Shown here in pieces: positions 47,046 to 59,740 of a DNA stretch of 64,000 nt. The position numbers were made by a program, and so were the translations under genes. The notes beneath the pieces were generated by a model that saw nothing but the letters and a program-made list of their open reading frames with translations, searched no databases and was not told where the DNA came from. How positions within the stretch are numbered: the stretch's first letter is position 1; each line of letters begins with the position of its first letter. Source of the stretch: Sphagnum compactum (taxonomy: Eukaryota > Bryophyta > Sphagnopsida > Sphagnales); the NCBI GenBank assembly GCA_965153455.1, contig OZ234495.1:19030875-19094874 (forward strand). The letters run 5' to 3'.

Positions 47046-49035
47046 TGCAATTTTCATTCAAATGGAACATAATTTTCACAAAATAAATTCATTCTTTCCA
47101 TCGATTGATTGTCACTAATAGTGCACAACAGCAAAGAGTCCAAGTTGGATTAGATGTGCCACCCAAACTCAAGAATGCACATCCATTGGGAACCTGCTAC
47201 ACCTCAGATCTAGATGAACCAGATTTAGTCCTTTTCTCTTTTTTTCCCTGTAGTTGTGTGGTTGTAATTTGGTGATGTGAAAAGGGTTCAAATTTGGTTA
47301 TACTACTCTTGTACCGCGCACATGAACTGTGGTGGTGGTGGTGAACGCCAGCATCTTTTCTTTTAGATGCGTTTCTGATGCTGGCGCAGGAGTGGCGATC
47401 GTGTGTGTCGCGCACATGCCATAGCCAGCAACAAACGCTGGCCTACTGCCCTCCACCTGCCCAGATTTTCTCCCAACAGCTGCCCAACCAGCATCCAATT
47501 TTTTTTCCAGATTTTAAAAATATAAGATGATTTCAAAAATTAACTTTTCATGGGGGTATATGCTATTTTTTCAAAATAATTAATTTATTTCAAAATTGCC
47601 AAGCAACAAGAAGTATTTGAAATATTTTGAGAATATTTTATTTTTATAGTGGAATGTTGAAAATTAATCAATAAGGGAATATTTGCATTATAGCTAGAGA
47701 GTATTTGGAAAATATTGGAAATCGTAATTTTTTATTTGAATAAAATTAACCAAAATTTTTTTGGGAAAATTGGTTCTTTTAGTGTTAATCTAAAAAAATA
47801 AATTTCAGAAAACTTTAAAAACTTCACTACCTAAAGTTTTGAAACCATCAGATTGAAAATAAAAACATTTGGCAAAATCATCCCTCAATTCTTTTCAAAT
47901 GCATTTTTTTGGTCCAATCCTTGCTTTCATTTTTTGGCCTTTTTTCTTTTAGTTTTCTTTGGACTACTCGGGTTATAACTTATGATTTACCCCTATAAAA
48001 TGGCGACTTATTGGAACTTATTGTCTAAATATCAAGAATGAAATTTGATGAAAATGAGGATTATGAAATTAATTGAGGGTCAAAAAAATTAGTGGATGAC
48101 TAAGAAGTTAATTTGAGATTTAAAAAAGTCTAAGGGTCATTTAATAATTTAGTTAAAGATTTTTTTTATTTTTTAATTAATTTGGAAAATATTGGAAACC
48201 TTTGTTCCTTTATTTATATTTAAATTAACCCCAAATGTTTTTTGGGAGGATTGGCTCTTTTAGTGTGCGGGCCTTCTGAAAGCAAGGAAGTCCCAAAAGG
48301 AGTCAGGGAACTAGGGAGAGACCAATGCTCCCAACATGGAAAACACTAAATCAGAAATGAGTCCTTATTGCAAGCAGTACAAAAATATTGTTTGCTTCTT
48401 CTTTTTCTTGTCTTCCCTTGGCCCAAACTTTTTTTTTTTTTTAGACAAGATGGAAGATGCCCGAATACATTTGGTGCTACCCGTTACACACGTTGGGCCT
48501 TGTCATGCACATCTTGGATCTCTAATGGACACCTAGAGGTGTAATGGGTAACATCAAAATGTGTCAAGTTGGGATTTGAACCCCTTTTCTTTCTCCTTTG
48601 TGAAACATGAAGCTACCCTAGCACCTAGGTTTTTGATGTTATCACCATTTATTTTTTTAAGAAAAAATGATTGAATAGGGCAATGACCTCCTTGGGTTGG
48701 TCAATCACTAGTGTTGGCCTGTGTAGAATTGAGCAAGTATTGTAATATTGAGTGAATCTTGGAAGGGCAAAGGGTACACTTCTTTAACCAAATCTCATAT
48801 TCAATTTTCATTAACTTTTTAAAAATTTATTCAGTTTTCAACGAAAGTTTTATTCAATATTCAACAACTCTTGCAACCTAGGTCTAGACCAATGTTGGAA
48901 AATTCCCATTACTTCAAACATTATATTCGAGTTTTCAAGTTATCACACTTGGAAAAAAGTTATCGAAGAAAAGAATTTCAACATAGGTTAAAGTTCTTTA
49001 ACTAAGCAAATTAAACTTCTTCAAAAATTCAGCAA
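47046..49035. other. Intergenic, no supported gene
   Basis: A slightly GC-richer island at 47300-47480 has minus-strand frames of 66-72 codons with His-rich translations from a GTGGTGGTGG run; no domain is seen. The rest is AT-rich. Confidence 0.45.
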
Positions 49036-49039
49036 GTAG

Positions 49040-49300
49040 GTAAACTTTATAGGTACTCCATCAGTTTTAATTAGTTATTAAATTATATATTTATATAATA
49101 TTCCCAATTTTAATTTGTTGTAAAACTCCATATTTGTACCATCTCCAAGACCTAGGGGAGTGTGTAATGTGTACATGAAACCAAACTTGGTTTTTGATAC
49201 AAGCCCAAAGGTTCTTGAATTTGAAAAAGTGTGCCAAAACCAAAACCCAAACCTATTTAAAAATTTGAAAAACTAAATTTAGACTTCCACTTGATGACCT
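49040..49300 (+). repeat. Dispersed repeat, copy 2 (pair with 30.0-30.26 kb)
   Basis: See the matching motif order described for the copy at 29960-30260. Both copies lie a few kilobases upstream of hAT transposase remnants on the same strand. Confidence 0.65.
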
Positions 49301-50824
49301 TCCAAAAAGATTTTAATCTCAAATCTAGGTTCAAAGGTTCTCTCAAAAAGGAAGAAAGTAAAGTCTTTCTCATGGGCATTTTTTGTTCTAAACAATGGGG
49401 ATGTAAATCTTAATTGTGACCAATTGAAATGCACCATTTGTTTTCCTCTAATGTTGTCTTTCCTACATTGATTGAGAGGAAGACAAAGGGGAAAACAAAT
49501 CATTGCATACAATCATTTCTTAACAATGTTATGGAACAACAAGTTGAAGTTGATCACCTTGAATTTCTTTCTGCATCTACAAGAACTTGAAAGAGCTTAG
49601 GGCATGCCACGGTTGCAAACAAGGAGTGATAGGGGTGGTAAACCTATGTTACCCACCAAGAAATGCATTATGGTAACCCTAAATGCAAACTATTCATTTT
49701 TTGGAAGCAACATTCCTAACAAGAAATACGATGAGGTTCAAAATTTTATTTTGAGAAAATTTGGTGTTGTTCACAACTAAAGAGTTCTTCCCTTTGAACA
49801 ATAATTGTCGTGAGAACATGTGGATGCATAGGTTGACATTAAGGCTTGATCTTAAGTTGGTTTTCCTTCTCATAAGATAATTTTAATGAAATCCTTTCGT
49901 CCATTGTTGATCTTTATTTGAACTTGGATGTGTGACCTCATCTTAACGCCTTGCCTACAACTATTACTACATTTGATTTGTGGATGAATAAGGGCAATGT
50001 GATATTTTTATTCTAATCAACAACTCTCTTACCTTAAATTGGAAACCTAATCTTATTATAGTAGGCCTTTTCTAGGGACAATGACATTATAGGCAAAGCA
50101 ACTGAAGATCATGTTAGAATCTTTTTGTCTCACCTCCAAAATTTTGTGTTATGTCAAAAATGAAAGTACTATTTTGGGGAGCATGGCAGTAGCCTTGTTG
50201 AAGGTAATGATTTCATGTGAAACATTGAGTCTATTCCTTCTAATGTCGAATGTTTTGAACATGCCATGAGCAAGATGGCTCAATATGCCATTACTAATGA
50301 CAAGATTTTCAAAGATTCAATGCCAATTATTGTGAAATTCACTCAAGCATCCCTTCAACATTACATGGTTGAAGAAATCAAGTATGTTAACATTCCTCAT
50401 TTTTGTAATGCAAGCATTTGGAAGTTGTGAAATCTACAATTTCATGTGAATTTTTTCCCTTTCTATTGTGTGTTACAAGCAAAGGGGGCAAAATAATGTA
50501 TGTATGCTTAGAGAGATTCAATTTGTTGAAAGAAAAATTGGCAAACCAATGAAATATTTTCATCCAAGGTTGTCATGTTTAGAAAGTGTCTACTTATCAA
50601 CCTATGATTATGATGTGTTATATCATCCAAAGGCATTGGTTAATAGGATTCTCTATGCACATACATGCACAATTTTCAAAAGCATTTGTGATGCCTTTTT
50701 TCTTATTATAATTACAGAGGCAATTAATTAATGCAATGGGTATTACTTGTCAAATATTTTTGTTTCAACAATCAAGTTCTATGCACAACCTTCCAAGAAA
50801 TATTGGAATTGTCAAGGTTGACAT

Positions 50825-51034
50825 TTTCAAGTTGATGTTACTAAGAACATGGACATGTGCACTAAAATGAAACAACTTGGTGCCAACATGCAAGATCAAG
50901 AAACCGTTGTTTTAAGATTATTCCTCAAGTCCATGAATTATTTCATGCACTTTAAAGCTCACACAGGGGTAAATTACTTCTATTACTTTTCAAATGACAT
51001 GCAAAAAAATATAGGCCACAACCTATTAAAATAA
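50825..51034 (+). pseudogene. Possible retrotransposon gag fragment
   Basis: A frame starting before the ATG at 50849 reads QVDVTKNMDMCTKMKQLGAN followed by MQDQETVVLRLFLKSMNYF. This resembles the copia-type gag region where a helix with KxLG is followed by a 'SLP..Y..F'-like motif. The expected LP is missing and no protease or polymerase frame follows. Confidence is low. Confidence 0.3.
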
Positions 51035-52339
51035 ATAAATTTTAAGTTTTACTTAAATGTAAATAGAATGTTGATAATTGAATTTGGAAAATATACCTAA
51101 ATTATACCTAAAATATTTTCAATTTTGATAGAATGTTGCTTTGGGGCCTAAATAAAATAAAATATGCCAATTTGCCATCCCTATTCACCAGGTAAAAGTA
51201 GAATTTGCACTTGTTTACTTTAGGCATTTTAACAATGCTATAAGTTTTGGCATGTACTTACCATATCAAATGAGAAATATATGGTCATCCTTCATGAATT
51301 TCGTTATATTTATTTATTTATTTATTTATCACAAGTTTATTAACCTGATTAAAAAAATATTTTTTCCAAATCAAATAATTCAAATGATGTGCTACTAATG
51401 TGTGAAGCATTATGTGTGTACATACCTTTTTTTTTGGAACTTGAATATTTTAACTATGACAATGTTAAGCCTTTCAAAAATAGATTTCCTTTATAACATT
51501 TAAAGTTTATTTTTTTATATGTACGAAAAATGCATTTTGTGTTTATAACATGGTAAAACATGCTTTAAAAATTTATAATTGCATTGTATACTTGGATTTC
51601 ACATATTATTTGCCACAAATGTGAAACGATTATTTTGTGCAATTTCAAAAATATCATAGTTTTTGCAAAATAGATTGAAAGTAGATTTTTAAAATAGTTT
51701 AATCTACTTCTTTAACTTTTAAAAACTTCTCCATATCATGCTTGATACACTTGTGTAATTCAAAAGGTCAATCTCACCAAGCAACATCTTCTTTCTAATC
51801 TAGTTGTCACATAATTTGATTCTATTTTTTGCTTTTGAAGATTACTTTTTGAGCCTACTTTAATGTGCTTTCACATTATGAAATTTTAGTATTTCATAAC
51901 ATACCAAAAACTACATTTTTATCTCGCATTCTCCATAATGTTCCATAAAATATACAAAGAATAACTTGCTCTAAACTTCACAATATCATTGTTTTTATGT
52001 TGGATCCCTGATCTAAGGATTTGAGCTTCGCAGGAAATTATGTTGGCCATGCTTCAACAACTAAAATTGTTGTTGCATATAAGAGCCAATTCCTTGTCCC
52101 AACCCTCAAGACTTTGTACCAAAAGTTGCATGGATGATTAGATGTCCTTTCAAGTATTGTGCATGAGATTGTGCACAAGATTAATGTTATTTTCAAAGCA
52201 AGGGTCTCCAAGGATGAAACTTGTTTTGTACAAATAAATGTTTACTGTTTATTCTTTCACATCCTTATAAGATTTTGTAAGTTTTTTTTAATTTAATTTT
52301 TGCATGTTTTGAGCTAATTTATTTGAGGATTGTGTGTGT

Positions 52340-52690
52340 AAATGTAGGTTTGATAGAAATTGTCATGCTTTCACACATTTGATGTGCCATTGGAAGAAGC
52401 AAAAGACCTTCTTATTTGGTGGTCAAAGCATGAAAAGAAATTTTTGACAATTGCTTATTTTGAAAAAACAATTTTAACCATGCTTGCTAGTCAAATTGAA
52501 ACAAAGAGAGTGTTTTCTATTGCAAGGATCTTTACATGTCTTTGTTGATGTTGAGTTGGTGTGATGAACTTGGATATATTAGTTCTTTTGATTAAGAATT
52601 GGCTAAAAGATCTTTCAAGTGGTGTTAAGGGTAAAGGAGCGTATAAAGATGTGAATGCATTTGAAGAGGTAAAAGAAAATATTTTATAAG
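52340..52690 (+). pseudogene. Remnant of a second hAT transposase C terminus
   Basis: 52360-52548 reads EAKDLLIWWSKHEKKF, then ILTMLASQIETKRVFSIARI, matching the hAT dimerisation motif (aSxxxxERxFS). After a stop, the downstream frame reads NLDILVLLIKNWLKDLSSGV, like the segment that follows the dimerisation motif in hAT transposases. The protein upstream is not recognisable, so this is a truncated, decayed copy. It is clearly related in sequence to the relic at 35.9-38.0 kb. Confidence 0.7.
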
Positions 52691-52699
52691 TGATGAATG

Positions 52700-53280
52700 T
52701 TGAATTTTCTAATGAGGTTAAAGATCATGTAAGGGATTATATGCAAGATTGGGACATGTATCCATGATTTGGATAATGTTTTGTTCATAATGCACATGGT
52801 ACCTCTTTGGCTTTTATTCAAATGCCCCCATTTGCCACATTGCCCAATTTAGTGATGACATTCACTATACATTAAAAATGCATGGTTGATGTTTGGCAGA
52901 ACCTTTCATATGGATGAAACACATTCCAATGGTACCAAGAGCGCAACAAAGGGCTCCATGGGTTGGGAGATTTGAACGTGACCAAACCAAACAAAACAAA
53001 CAACCTACCTTCCTTAGATGGAATCTACTTTTGTCAAAAATGAATTTACTCTATTGCTCTATCCAAAAAAAAAAATTCTTTGAGCAAATAGTGACATTCA
53101 ACTTGGAAATTTGTTTAAATAGCATGCAATTTAAAGGAATAGAGAAGAAGATATAGACAAAAACATGGTGAAACAACCAATCTTTCCAAAAGAGGAGCCA
53201 ATCATACAATCTACCCAACAAAAGAAGATTAAGTCAAGAAAAAACCAAGCATTTGACCATTAGATGAAACTTGCTCAAAT
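52700..53280. other. AT-rich intergenic, no gene
   Basis: Only short, domain-free frames. Probably the 3' flank of the second hAT remnant. Confidence 0.4.
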
Positions 53281-53287
53281 AAATGTA

Positions 53288-53367
53288 ATATGGATTGTGA
53301 CTCTAATTAAGTACGTAAGTACATCCTCCTCACGGAGGATATACTTAATTAAAGCCATCATCCATAT
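53288..53367. repeat. 80-bp imperfect inverted repeat (hairpin)
   Basis: The left arm starts ATATGGATTGTGACTCTAAT and the right arm is complementary at about 22 of 26 positions. Inside, ATCCTCC and GGAGGAT are exact complements around a TCAC loop, with a small internal loop GTACGTAAGT between the two stems. The whole could fold into one long hairpin. It could be a tiny fold-back transposon, a precursor of small RNA, or the trace of an inverted duplication. Confidence 0.7.
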
Positions 53368-54617
53368 TTGATCATTGGCACTTTGCTTTAAGAACTACCT
53401 TGCAATGTGAGTTTCAATCACCTTATGATGGCCATCTGAAGTGGAAAGGGATTTTGACAAGCAAATTTGCCTTGAAGGTCACTTTGAACTCCAAGAAAAC
53501 TCTACCCTGAAATTTGCCAATCTGCCACCCAAAGACAAATTATCTACTGGTTCAATAATTAAGTGGCTTATCCGATACTCAAACAACACAAATGTTGATT
53601 CTTCATGTTCCATATGATAGAGATTATTGTTATGTTTTTCAACTAGATAATGACATCTTTTGCTTCACATCATAATTTATAACAACGCCTACCATTAGAA
53701 TGTTCTCAAGCTTTTGATGGGTCCTCTCTTGTTGGTCACAATGCATACATAACCTCTTGCTATTCTTTTTTCTTGCATACATCATTCGGGCAGACATAAG
53801 TGATATGTTTTCATCTGTTGAGAGGAGGGTTACTTTTTTCATCTGTCCACAAGATGGGTACAAGACTTTTTCATCCACCAAGAGGGTTACAGCATCACTC
53901 TCAAACCTCGACATTGTAGGTTATGTCTGGAAACCAGCAGGAGCATGCGGGTCACTGTGAATAGTCCGGGTGCTCAAGTGCCTCAACTATTCATGGTGAC
54001 TTGTGTGCTCTCGCAAGTTACCTAGTCCATAACACTTATTGTTCAGGTTTTTCACATGGGAGAATTTCAGCAATGAATGGAAGGCAAGAAACAAACACTT
54101 CTACAAAGCCATTGGGAGACAAGAAATTGAGTCGAACAACACAATTTGATGTCCCTCGATATCGTATGTGAATAGATAGATATTCATTTCATATCTTCAA
54201 GTGTTGTCCTTAGTATGCACCAGAGGTCATGTCTTCTCAACAGCATTTTGGGAAGAATTCTACCAAAGGTTTGTTAGGCAGGGATTTAGTGTACCTGTTC
54301 TTGTAACACTTGTGAAGCCCGAGAAAACGAGAGAGCAGCATCTCTTTATTTCAGCACCAGCCAATTTTACACCTATGATGCTGCAATGGACATCGTTGAA
54401 AAGATGTATTAGCACAGCAGATGTTCACAAGCAGACTTTGGATGCTGTGAATACTGTTGAAATTTGGAAAACTGGGAGGGCAACAGATAGACCAAGACTT
54501 GAGAGTTAATCTTGCAAACTTAGAAGAAAAGTTTGGGTGGAGAAGAATTCCATGAACAAACAAACAAACCTCATTTCCCAAAACTCGGCCTGAATGGAGT
54601 TGAAACATTGGAAAGAT

Positions 54618-54620
<3 letters not shown>

Positions 54621-54677
<57 letters not shown>
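54621..54677 (+). repeat. (CT)n microsatellite
   Basis: An uninterrupted run of about 28 CT units. Confidence 0.95.
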
Positions 54678-54681
<4 letters not shown>

Positions 54682-55789
54682 TGCATGCTGAAAATAGATA
54701 CCCCAATTGAGCCACAACATTGCAAGTTATCTCAAAGAATACCATGCAGGGCATACAAATTCCAACAGAGCTCATATTTCAGTTTTGAACCATCTGTATG
54801 TACTCCCAATGACAGCATATGAGACAAGGCAAAGGCCCACAAAGCCCAACAAGGTGTACCTGAATTCCAATCAACACAATGGCAAACAAAGCTGCAGAGT
54901 TAAGACATCACTCATTGCAAGGATTTTACTGCTCTTTCATGACATTTCTCCTCTAGATATGGATTCTCATTGGTAACAGCATTTTGCTGCATTACAGCTA
55001 TGCATTGAAATTGCTATACTTCATCATGCTCTCCAATGGAAATCTTACTCTTGAGCCAGTAGACAGCAGAAGCTCTAGGAAGGGAAACAGAGCAAGCAAG
55101 ATACCTTTTCTGTGCTGGTGTATAATTTCTGTCAATGATGATTGCTTTCAGAACAACCACAACCACAATTGTAAGCTTCTTCAATTTGCCTTTCTGGGCA
55201 CTCATGACTCAAGAGGCAGTCATAAAATCCTTTGTTGCCATTGTGACAAACTTCACAGCTAGAAGCCTGGTGCCAACAACATGAATGGAGACAGAGATCA
55301 TTTCTGCACAGAAGCAATGATGAACAAGCTCTGATCAAATGGAAACCATCTGGTGTTTGACAACCTATGAAATTAGTGGACAACACATCTCTTCTCCTTT
55401 GCAACAAGAAGAACTTCTTCTCTGAGAATTCCACTTCTTCCCAACAAGGAGAAGAATTCCATTGCTGTGAGTTGATACCAGTCCTATGAGTTTTTGATGC
55501 AGCTTTATATGTTAGTGATAGTTTTGCATCAAGTCCTGCAGGCCCTAAACTCTCATTCCTTTGAGCCAGCAGCAAGAAATACATCTCAGACAGATCTCTC
55601 CAGTTTGCAACAAAATGCTTGTTGGGAGAACAGTTCAGGTGAAACAAAATTCATATGATTGCTGATAGTTGTTGCATCCTCTGATGAGCTTTTCACATTG
55701 CTGATAATACTTTGCAGAGAATTCTGCTATCTTTTAACTGCAAAACTTCTACAAACAATTTCTGGAAACTTTGATTCCTTGGAAGTAAG

Positions 55790-56015
55790 TACATGATGAT
55801 GGACATGATGCTTGCTTGCATCCTAGATTATTTCCAAGAGTGCAAGCTCCGTGATGCTTGCTTGCATTGTAGCATTCTTTCCAAGAGAGAGTGCAGAGTA
55901 AGTATGCCATGGACATGATGCTTGCTTGCATTCTAGCTTCTTTCCAAGAGAGTGCAAGCTCAACAATTCTTGCTTGCATTCTAGCATTCTTTCCAAGCAA
56001 GAATGCAAGCTCCTT
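55790..56015 (+). repeat. Four-copy ~50-60 bp tandem repeat
   Basis: Units contain ATGCTTGCTTGCATTCTAGC, TTCTTTCCAAGAGAG and TGCAAGCTC. Within each unit, GCTTGCTTGCA and TGCAAGCTC are partly complementary, so single-stranded forms could fold. Confidence 0.85.
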
Positions 56016-56412
56016 ACAATAACTACACAAACAAGTGAGCAAAAGCCTAATCTTCTTCCAGCCCATTCACAAAACACTTCCACAGACAAGTACACAAACC
56101 CCCTGAGTATTCACAATCCACCACACTTTGAACAGTTGTCCCTTACTTTTGTGCCTGAAAGTGGATCCGAAGAGTGCAGGGTTTGAGTTTTTGACAGTAA
56201 TTGTTGAAGCACACACCCAACATGTACCTGTCTGAGAGGCAAATGAAGCTCTCATCTTCCACAACCAGATTTGATTTCTCCCAGGAGCCTGATCGTCAAG
56301 AATCAATCAGCAGCTTCTGGTTTGAACACAAGGACTCAGGTTTGTTTTGTGGAGATTTTTCTGTCTTCACACATCTCATGACAGTTTTTGTTTCCTGGCA
56401 AACAAACTTGTG

Positions 56413-58549
56413 CTAATTCTGTGAGCCTTGAGAAGCAGTGCGCAAGATGCTGGCCACTCTGATCTTGAAAGCATCGACAAGAGGGCCCCCATTTGAGCTG
56501 GCAGACTCTTGTAAAGAATTGCCACACCACTCTCTCAGAGCAGCTTGTTCTGGAATAGCTGTCATACGCAACTGCTGGGTGAGCTTCCCATCACTTGCAA
56601 GCATCGTTGCCAGTTTATTCTCTCTCCATTGGAATGGTTGAGCCGCTGCCACTGGCACAATATCAGCTTCAGAAGAATGATTTAGGCGACAACCGCTCTG
56701 GCAACTAAACCTTTCAGTTTTGTCAAGGCGCTCTGCCAGTTTGCTGCTCACAGCTCTGGCCTGTAAAACACAAACACAAAAGAGTTGTCAACAATGCAGA
56801 AAGACTAGAGACAGAATGCAAACCTCAGAAACCAATTCTACTGATGATTGCCCCACCAATCTCATTTTGCCTGAGAGAAATGAGGTTCACTGAGGATGTC
56901 AAATTTTCCAAATACATTTTGAGCACACTGATGAAGAACAGGTCTGTGGTGTTGTGTTGTGTTGATTTTGCAAATATGAACTGGCAGACTTGGAAAGAAA
57001 GGTGGTGAGTGGAGGAAAGACCTGGTTAAGGTCAGCAGTGAGACATTCAATCTTCCCCTGGAGACTGGAAATCTCATCTTGCAGCAGTGTAACAACTCTT
57101 TGTGCTGTGTCCGATTCCCTTTCTTGCTTGCCATGTGTGTCTCGAAGCTCGGACATCTCCTTCAAAAGAGCTGGAAAGGCTTCCTTGAGAGCTTTCAATT
57201 CCTCACCTTGTGTTGTGCACAGCTGTTTGAGGAGCATCCCTGCACTTGTCAGCCTCTCAACCTGCATTGACATACAACATCATCACTGATCAGAAATGCA
57301 GAAAAACTTCTCTTCAAGCCAAGGTTGCAACAAACAAAAAAGTGTTGCAAGAAAAGGCTTTGACCTTCATCTCTGGATGTCTTGAAGTACTGATGTTTCT
57401 CTCTCTCTCTCTCGCTCTCTCTCTGTGTCTGTCTGCAAAACTAGAGAGACCAAGCTTCAAACTGCAGATGAAGAAGGGTTGAGGATTGTGAGCACATAGT
57501 TGTACCTCCTGATCCTTTTGAGCAATCCGTTCCTGCAATTGCTGCAATTCTTTCAAATATTGTTGGTTCTGTTCCAACACCGCATTCTCACTTCTGAGAA
57601 CTTGTGAAAGACGCCGTGCTCGCCTCCCTGCAACTGACAGATCAATACTGGAGCGCATTGCCCTAGATGCACCTTCCTTCTTTCTCAGAGTCTGTTTTGC
57701 TCCCATTGGACCTCCTCCTCCTGCTATCTTCTTCAGAATTTCCTTTTGTATCTTGGAGAGCTTTGCCTCAGCTTTACCAGTACTTCTTTGCTCACCTTGC
57801 TTGGGAGGGCTCCACTCCCATGGCTTCTTCTTCCTTGCAGCCTTTGGATTAGGCGTGATGATGATTCTGCCTTTGATTTCTATGGTCCCTTTCTTGTCTT
57901 GTTGTGCAAAGTTTTTTCCTCTTGGTGTTTGCAAGATTGTTGCTGGTGAAAGAGAAATCCTGACAGGTGAATGCAGAGATCTTGATGACGAGCTGCTGGT
58001 TCTTCTTGTCTTCAATGTCGTCGGTGTTCTCTCTAGTGGCTTCAAATCCCTTGTTAGCAATCTCGATCTGGTACTCAAAACTGGTGAATCTTGTACAATC
58101 CGCAGAGGAGCAGCTGGAGATTTGGTGGAATAGGACCATGATGGTTTCTGAGGCAGCATCTTTCTTGCACTCCTGGGGGGGCGATCTTGCAGAGGAGAGG
58201 AGAAATTGCACCTCCTTGCATGCTCCGTAATACTACTGTCTGGATCAAATGCTGCTACATTCTTCAAGCACGTAGTAGTCGTCATCGTCATCATCATCCT
58301 CCCTCCTCCTTCACTCAGAGGCTCTGCAGAGCTGCTGAACTCTTGGAATGGAACTTTGCAAGCAGCAGCTTCCTTTTCCTGCTGCAATTTCTTCACAAGC
58401 TCCAAGCTTTCTTTTCCTGGTTTCGTTGCCGCAACTGCTGCTTTGATGACATGCGTTCTCTGGCCGGCCTCGGACACAAAAGCACGCACTGATCTTGTCG
58501 CACAAGTTCGAGTGATTTCACCTCTCACACCTCTGTACTTTGCAGCCAT
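56413..58549 (-). CDS. Coiled-coil protein of unknown function with basic, S/T-P-rich N terminus
   Basis: Three minus-strand exons, 58549-57506, 57261-57022 and 56760-56413, all join in phase 0 with GT-AG introns to give 543 residues. Residues 1-297 are basic and probably disordered, with many Ser-Pro/Thr-Pro sites (for example SPLQDR, SPAAPL, RTPTTL, HSPVRISLSP, TPRG), as in cell-cycle- or MAP-kinase-regulated proteins. Residues about 305-445 form a long coiled coil: LSQVLRSENAVLEQNQQYLK, then VERLTSAGMLLKQLC, then VVTLLQDEISSLQGKIECL. The C-terminal 100 residues include an ALREWCGNSLQ and DAFKIRVASILRTAS segment that may be conserved. The layout (basic disordered part followed by coiled coil) would fit a cytoskeletal or chromosome-associated protein, but no family was recognised and no function is assigned. 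Introns contain CT-rich stretches. Coding GC is well above that of the flanks. Confidence 0.8.
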
Positions 58550-58625
58550 TATAGAAGAAACACCAACACTAGCTTTTCCCTACCCGTCTCCGTAAAGCTC
58601 TAGTGATCAAAAGGGAGGAGGAGAC

Positions 58626-58651
58626 AGCCAGCCAGCCAGCCAGCCAGCCAC
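58626..58651 (+). repeat. (GCCA)n microsatellite
   Basis: About six tandem GCCA units about 80 bases upstream of the coiled-coil gene start. Confidence 0.9.
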
Positions 58652-59250
58652 CAGATAAAGCTCTCTCTCTCGCTACGAGCTCAAGAACTCCGCAGAGTAT
58701 TTGAGTTCGGGAGACGCTAACATGTGAGCGCTTCTTTCATTACGTGAAAGAAGAAATCGACAAACGAAGCAAATACAAGAGAGTTTTGGAGCTCCATCAA
58801 AGAGGAAAGACTCCCCAATCCCCTCACCAAGCTCAAAACTTTACCTTCGAATTAAGCAATAATTCGTTGATACAGCCCACTGACCCTCCATAAACTCTTC
58901 GCTCACTTGGAAAATGCCCACATTCATCACCTTCTGGCAATTCAAATCCAACACAAAAACACATACACACAAAGCGAGAGAGAGAGAGAGAGAGAGAGTC
59001 TCTAGCTCCTCCTCAATACACAATTTCTAGCTCAAGTTCCTCTCTTCCCCCAGCTCAAAAAACACGAAAGCAAACGAAAAGTGCAAAGCATCCCTGAAAA
59101 CTCGAAACAAACGCCAGACCATACTAGGCATAATGAATCTGTAGCTTCAAAGTCCAAGACAATCCATCACAAAATGTAGCCCAAAAAAAAAGGTACAAAA
59201 AACAACAATAGTACTAACAAAGAACTAAGAGAATACACGATCTTCTCCTC

Positions 59251-59253
<3 letters not shown>

Positions 59254-59282
<29 letters not shown>
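59254..59282 (+). repeat. (GA)n microsatellite
   Basis: About 14 uninterrupted GA units upstream of the coiled-coil gene. Confidence 0.95.
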
Positions 59283-59286
<4 letters not shown>

Positions 59287-59740
59287 TACTAGAGAAAGCA
59301 AGAAAAAAACGTGGGAAACAAATTGAAGACCATACTTAAGACAATGGATAACTCCAATTCAATCAATGTTGCACACAAACCAAGTGACCAAATCCATTGC
59401 TTGAGCACTAAAAGGAAACTATTCCTTTCTTCATTTCTTCCTTTATTCCTTTCTTTTACAACTTGATCGAGCGATGGAGCACAGATGTGCGTGATTGTTT
59501 TTGAATGTGTGGAGCACCCACCATCACCACCGTCGCCACCACCAACAACAACAACAACAACTTCAACGTCTCGAAAATGGCGTTGACGAAAGTACACTCG
59601 CATCTTTACACCGACAAGTGCGTTGGGCAAACCCCAAAAAAAAAATTGCAGGGAAAGAGTCCCACACACATACATACAAAATGGAGGAAACGAGATACTC
59701 ATGGGGGTCGCAACTCTGCCCTTTTAAGTTATTGCAAGTT

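Larger units (their letters stand above)
53368..56412. other. Intergenic upstream of the coiled-coil gene 3' end
   Basis: GC is higher than in the transposon-rich part. Frames at 54201-54509 (+), 53639-53914 (-) and 55132-55647 (-, 171 codons) are open but have no domain, no consistent splice context and biased composition. They are left uncalled. It contains a (CT)n run at 54621-54677 and a four-copy repeat at 55790-56015. Confidence 0.45.
58550..59740 (-). promoter_or_regulatory. Upstream region of the coiled-coil gene
   Basis: Contains simple repeats: (GCCA)n at 58626-58651, GA runs at about 58975-58998 and 59254-59282, and a CAC/CAA-rich patch at 59515-59560. Frames here are low-complexity. 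It probably carries the leader and promoter. Confidence 0.45.

Noticed and set aside
54201-54509. 102-codon plus-strand open frame
   Set aside because: No recognisable motif and isolated from any exon-like sequence; composition does not differ from the surrounding DNA.
55132-55647. 171-codon minus-strand open frame
   Set aside because: Cys/Ser-rich translation without any domain, no splice support, and it lies in the presumed 3' flank of the coiled-coil gene; most likely a chance frame.
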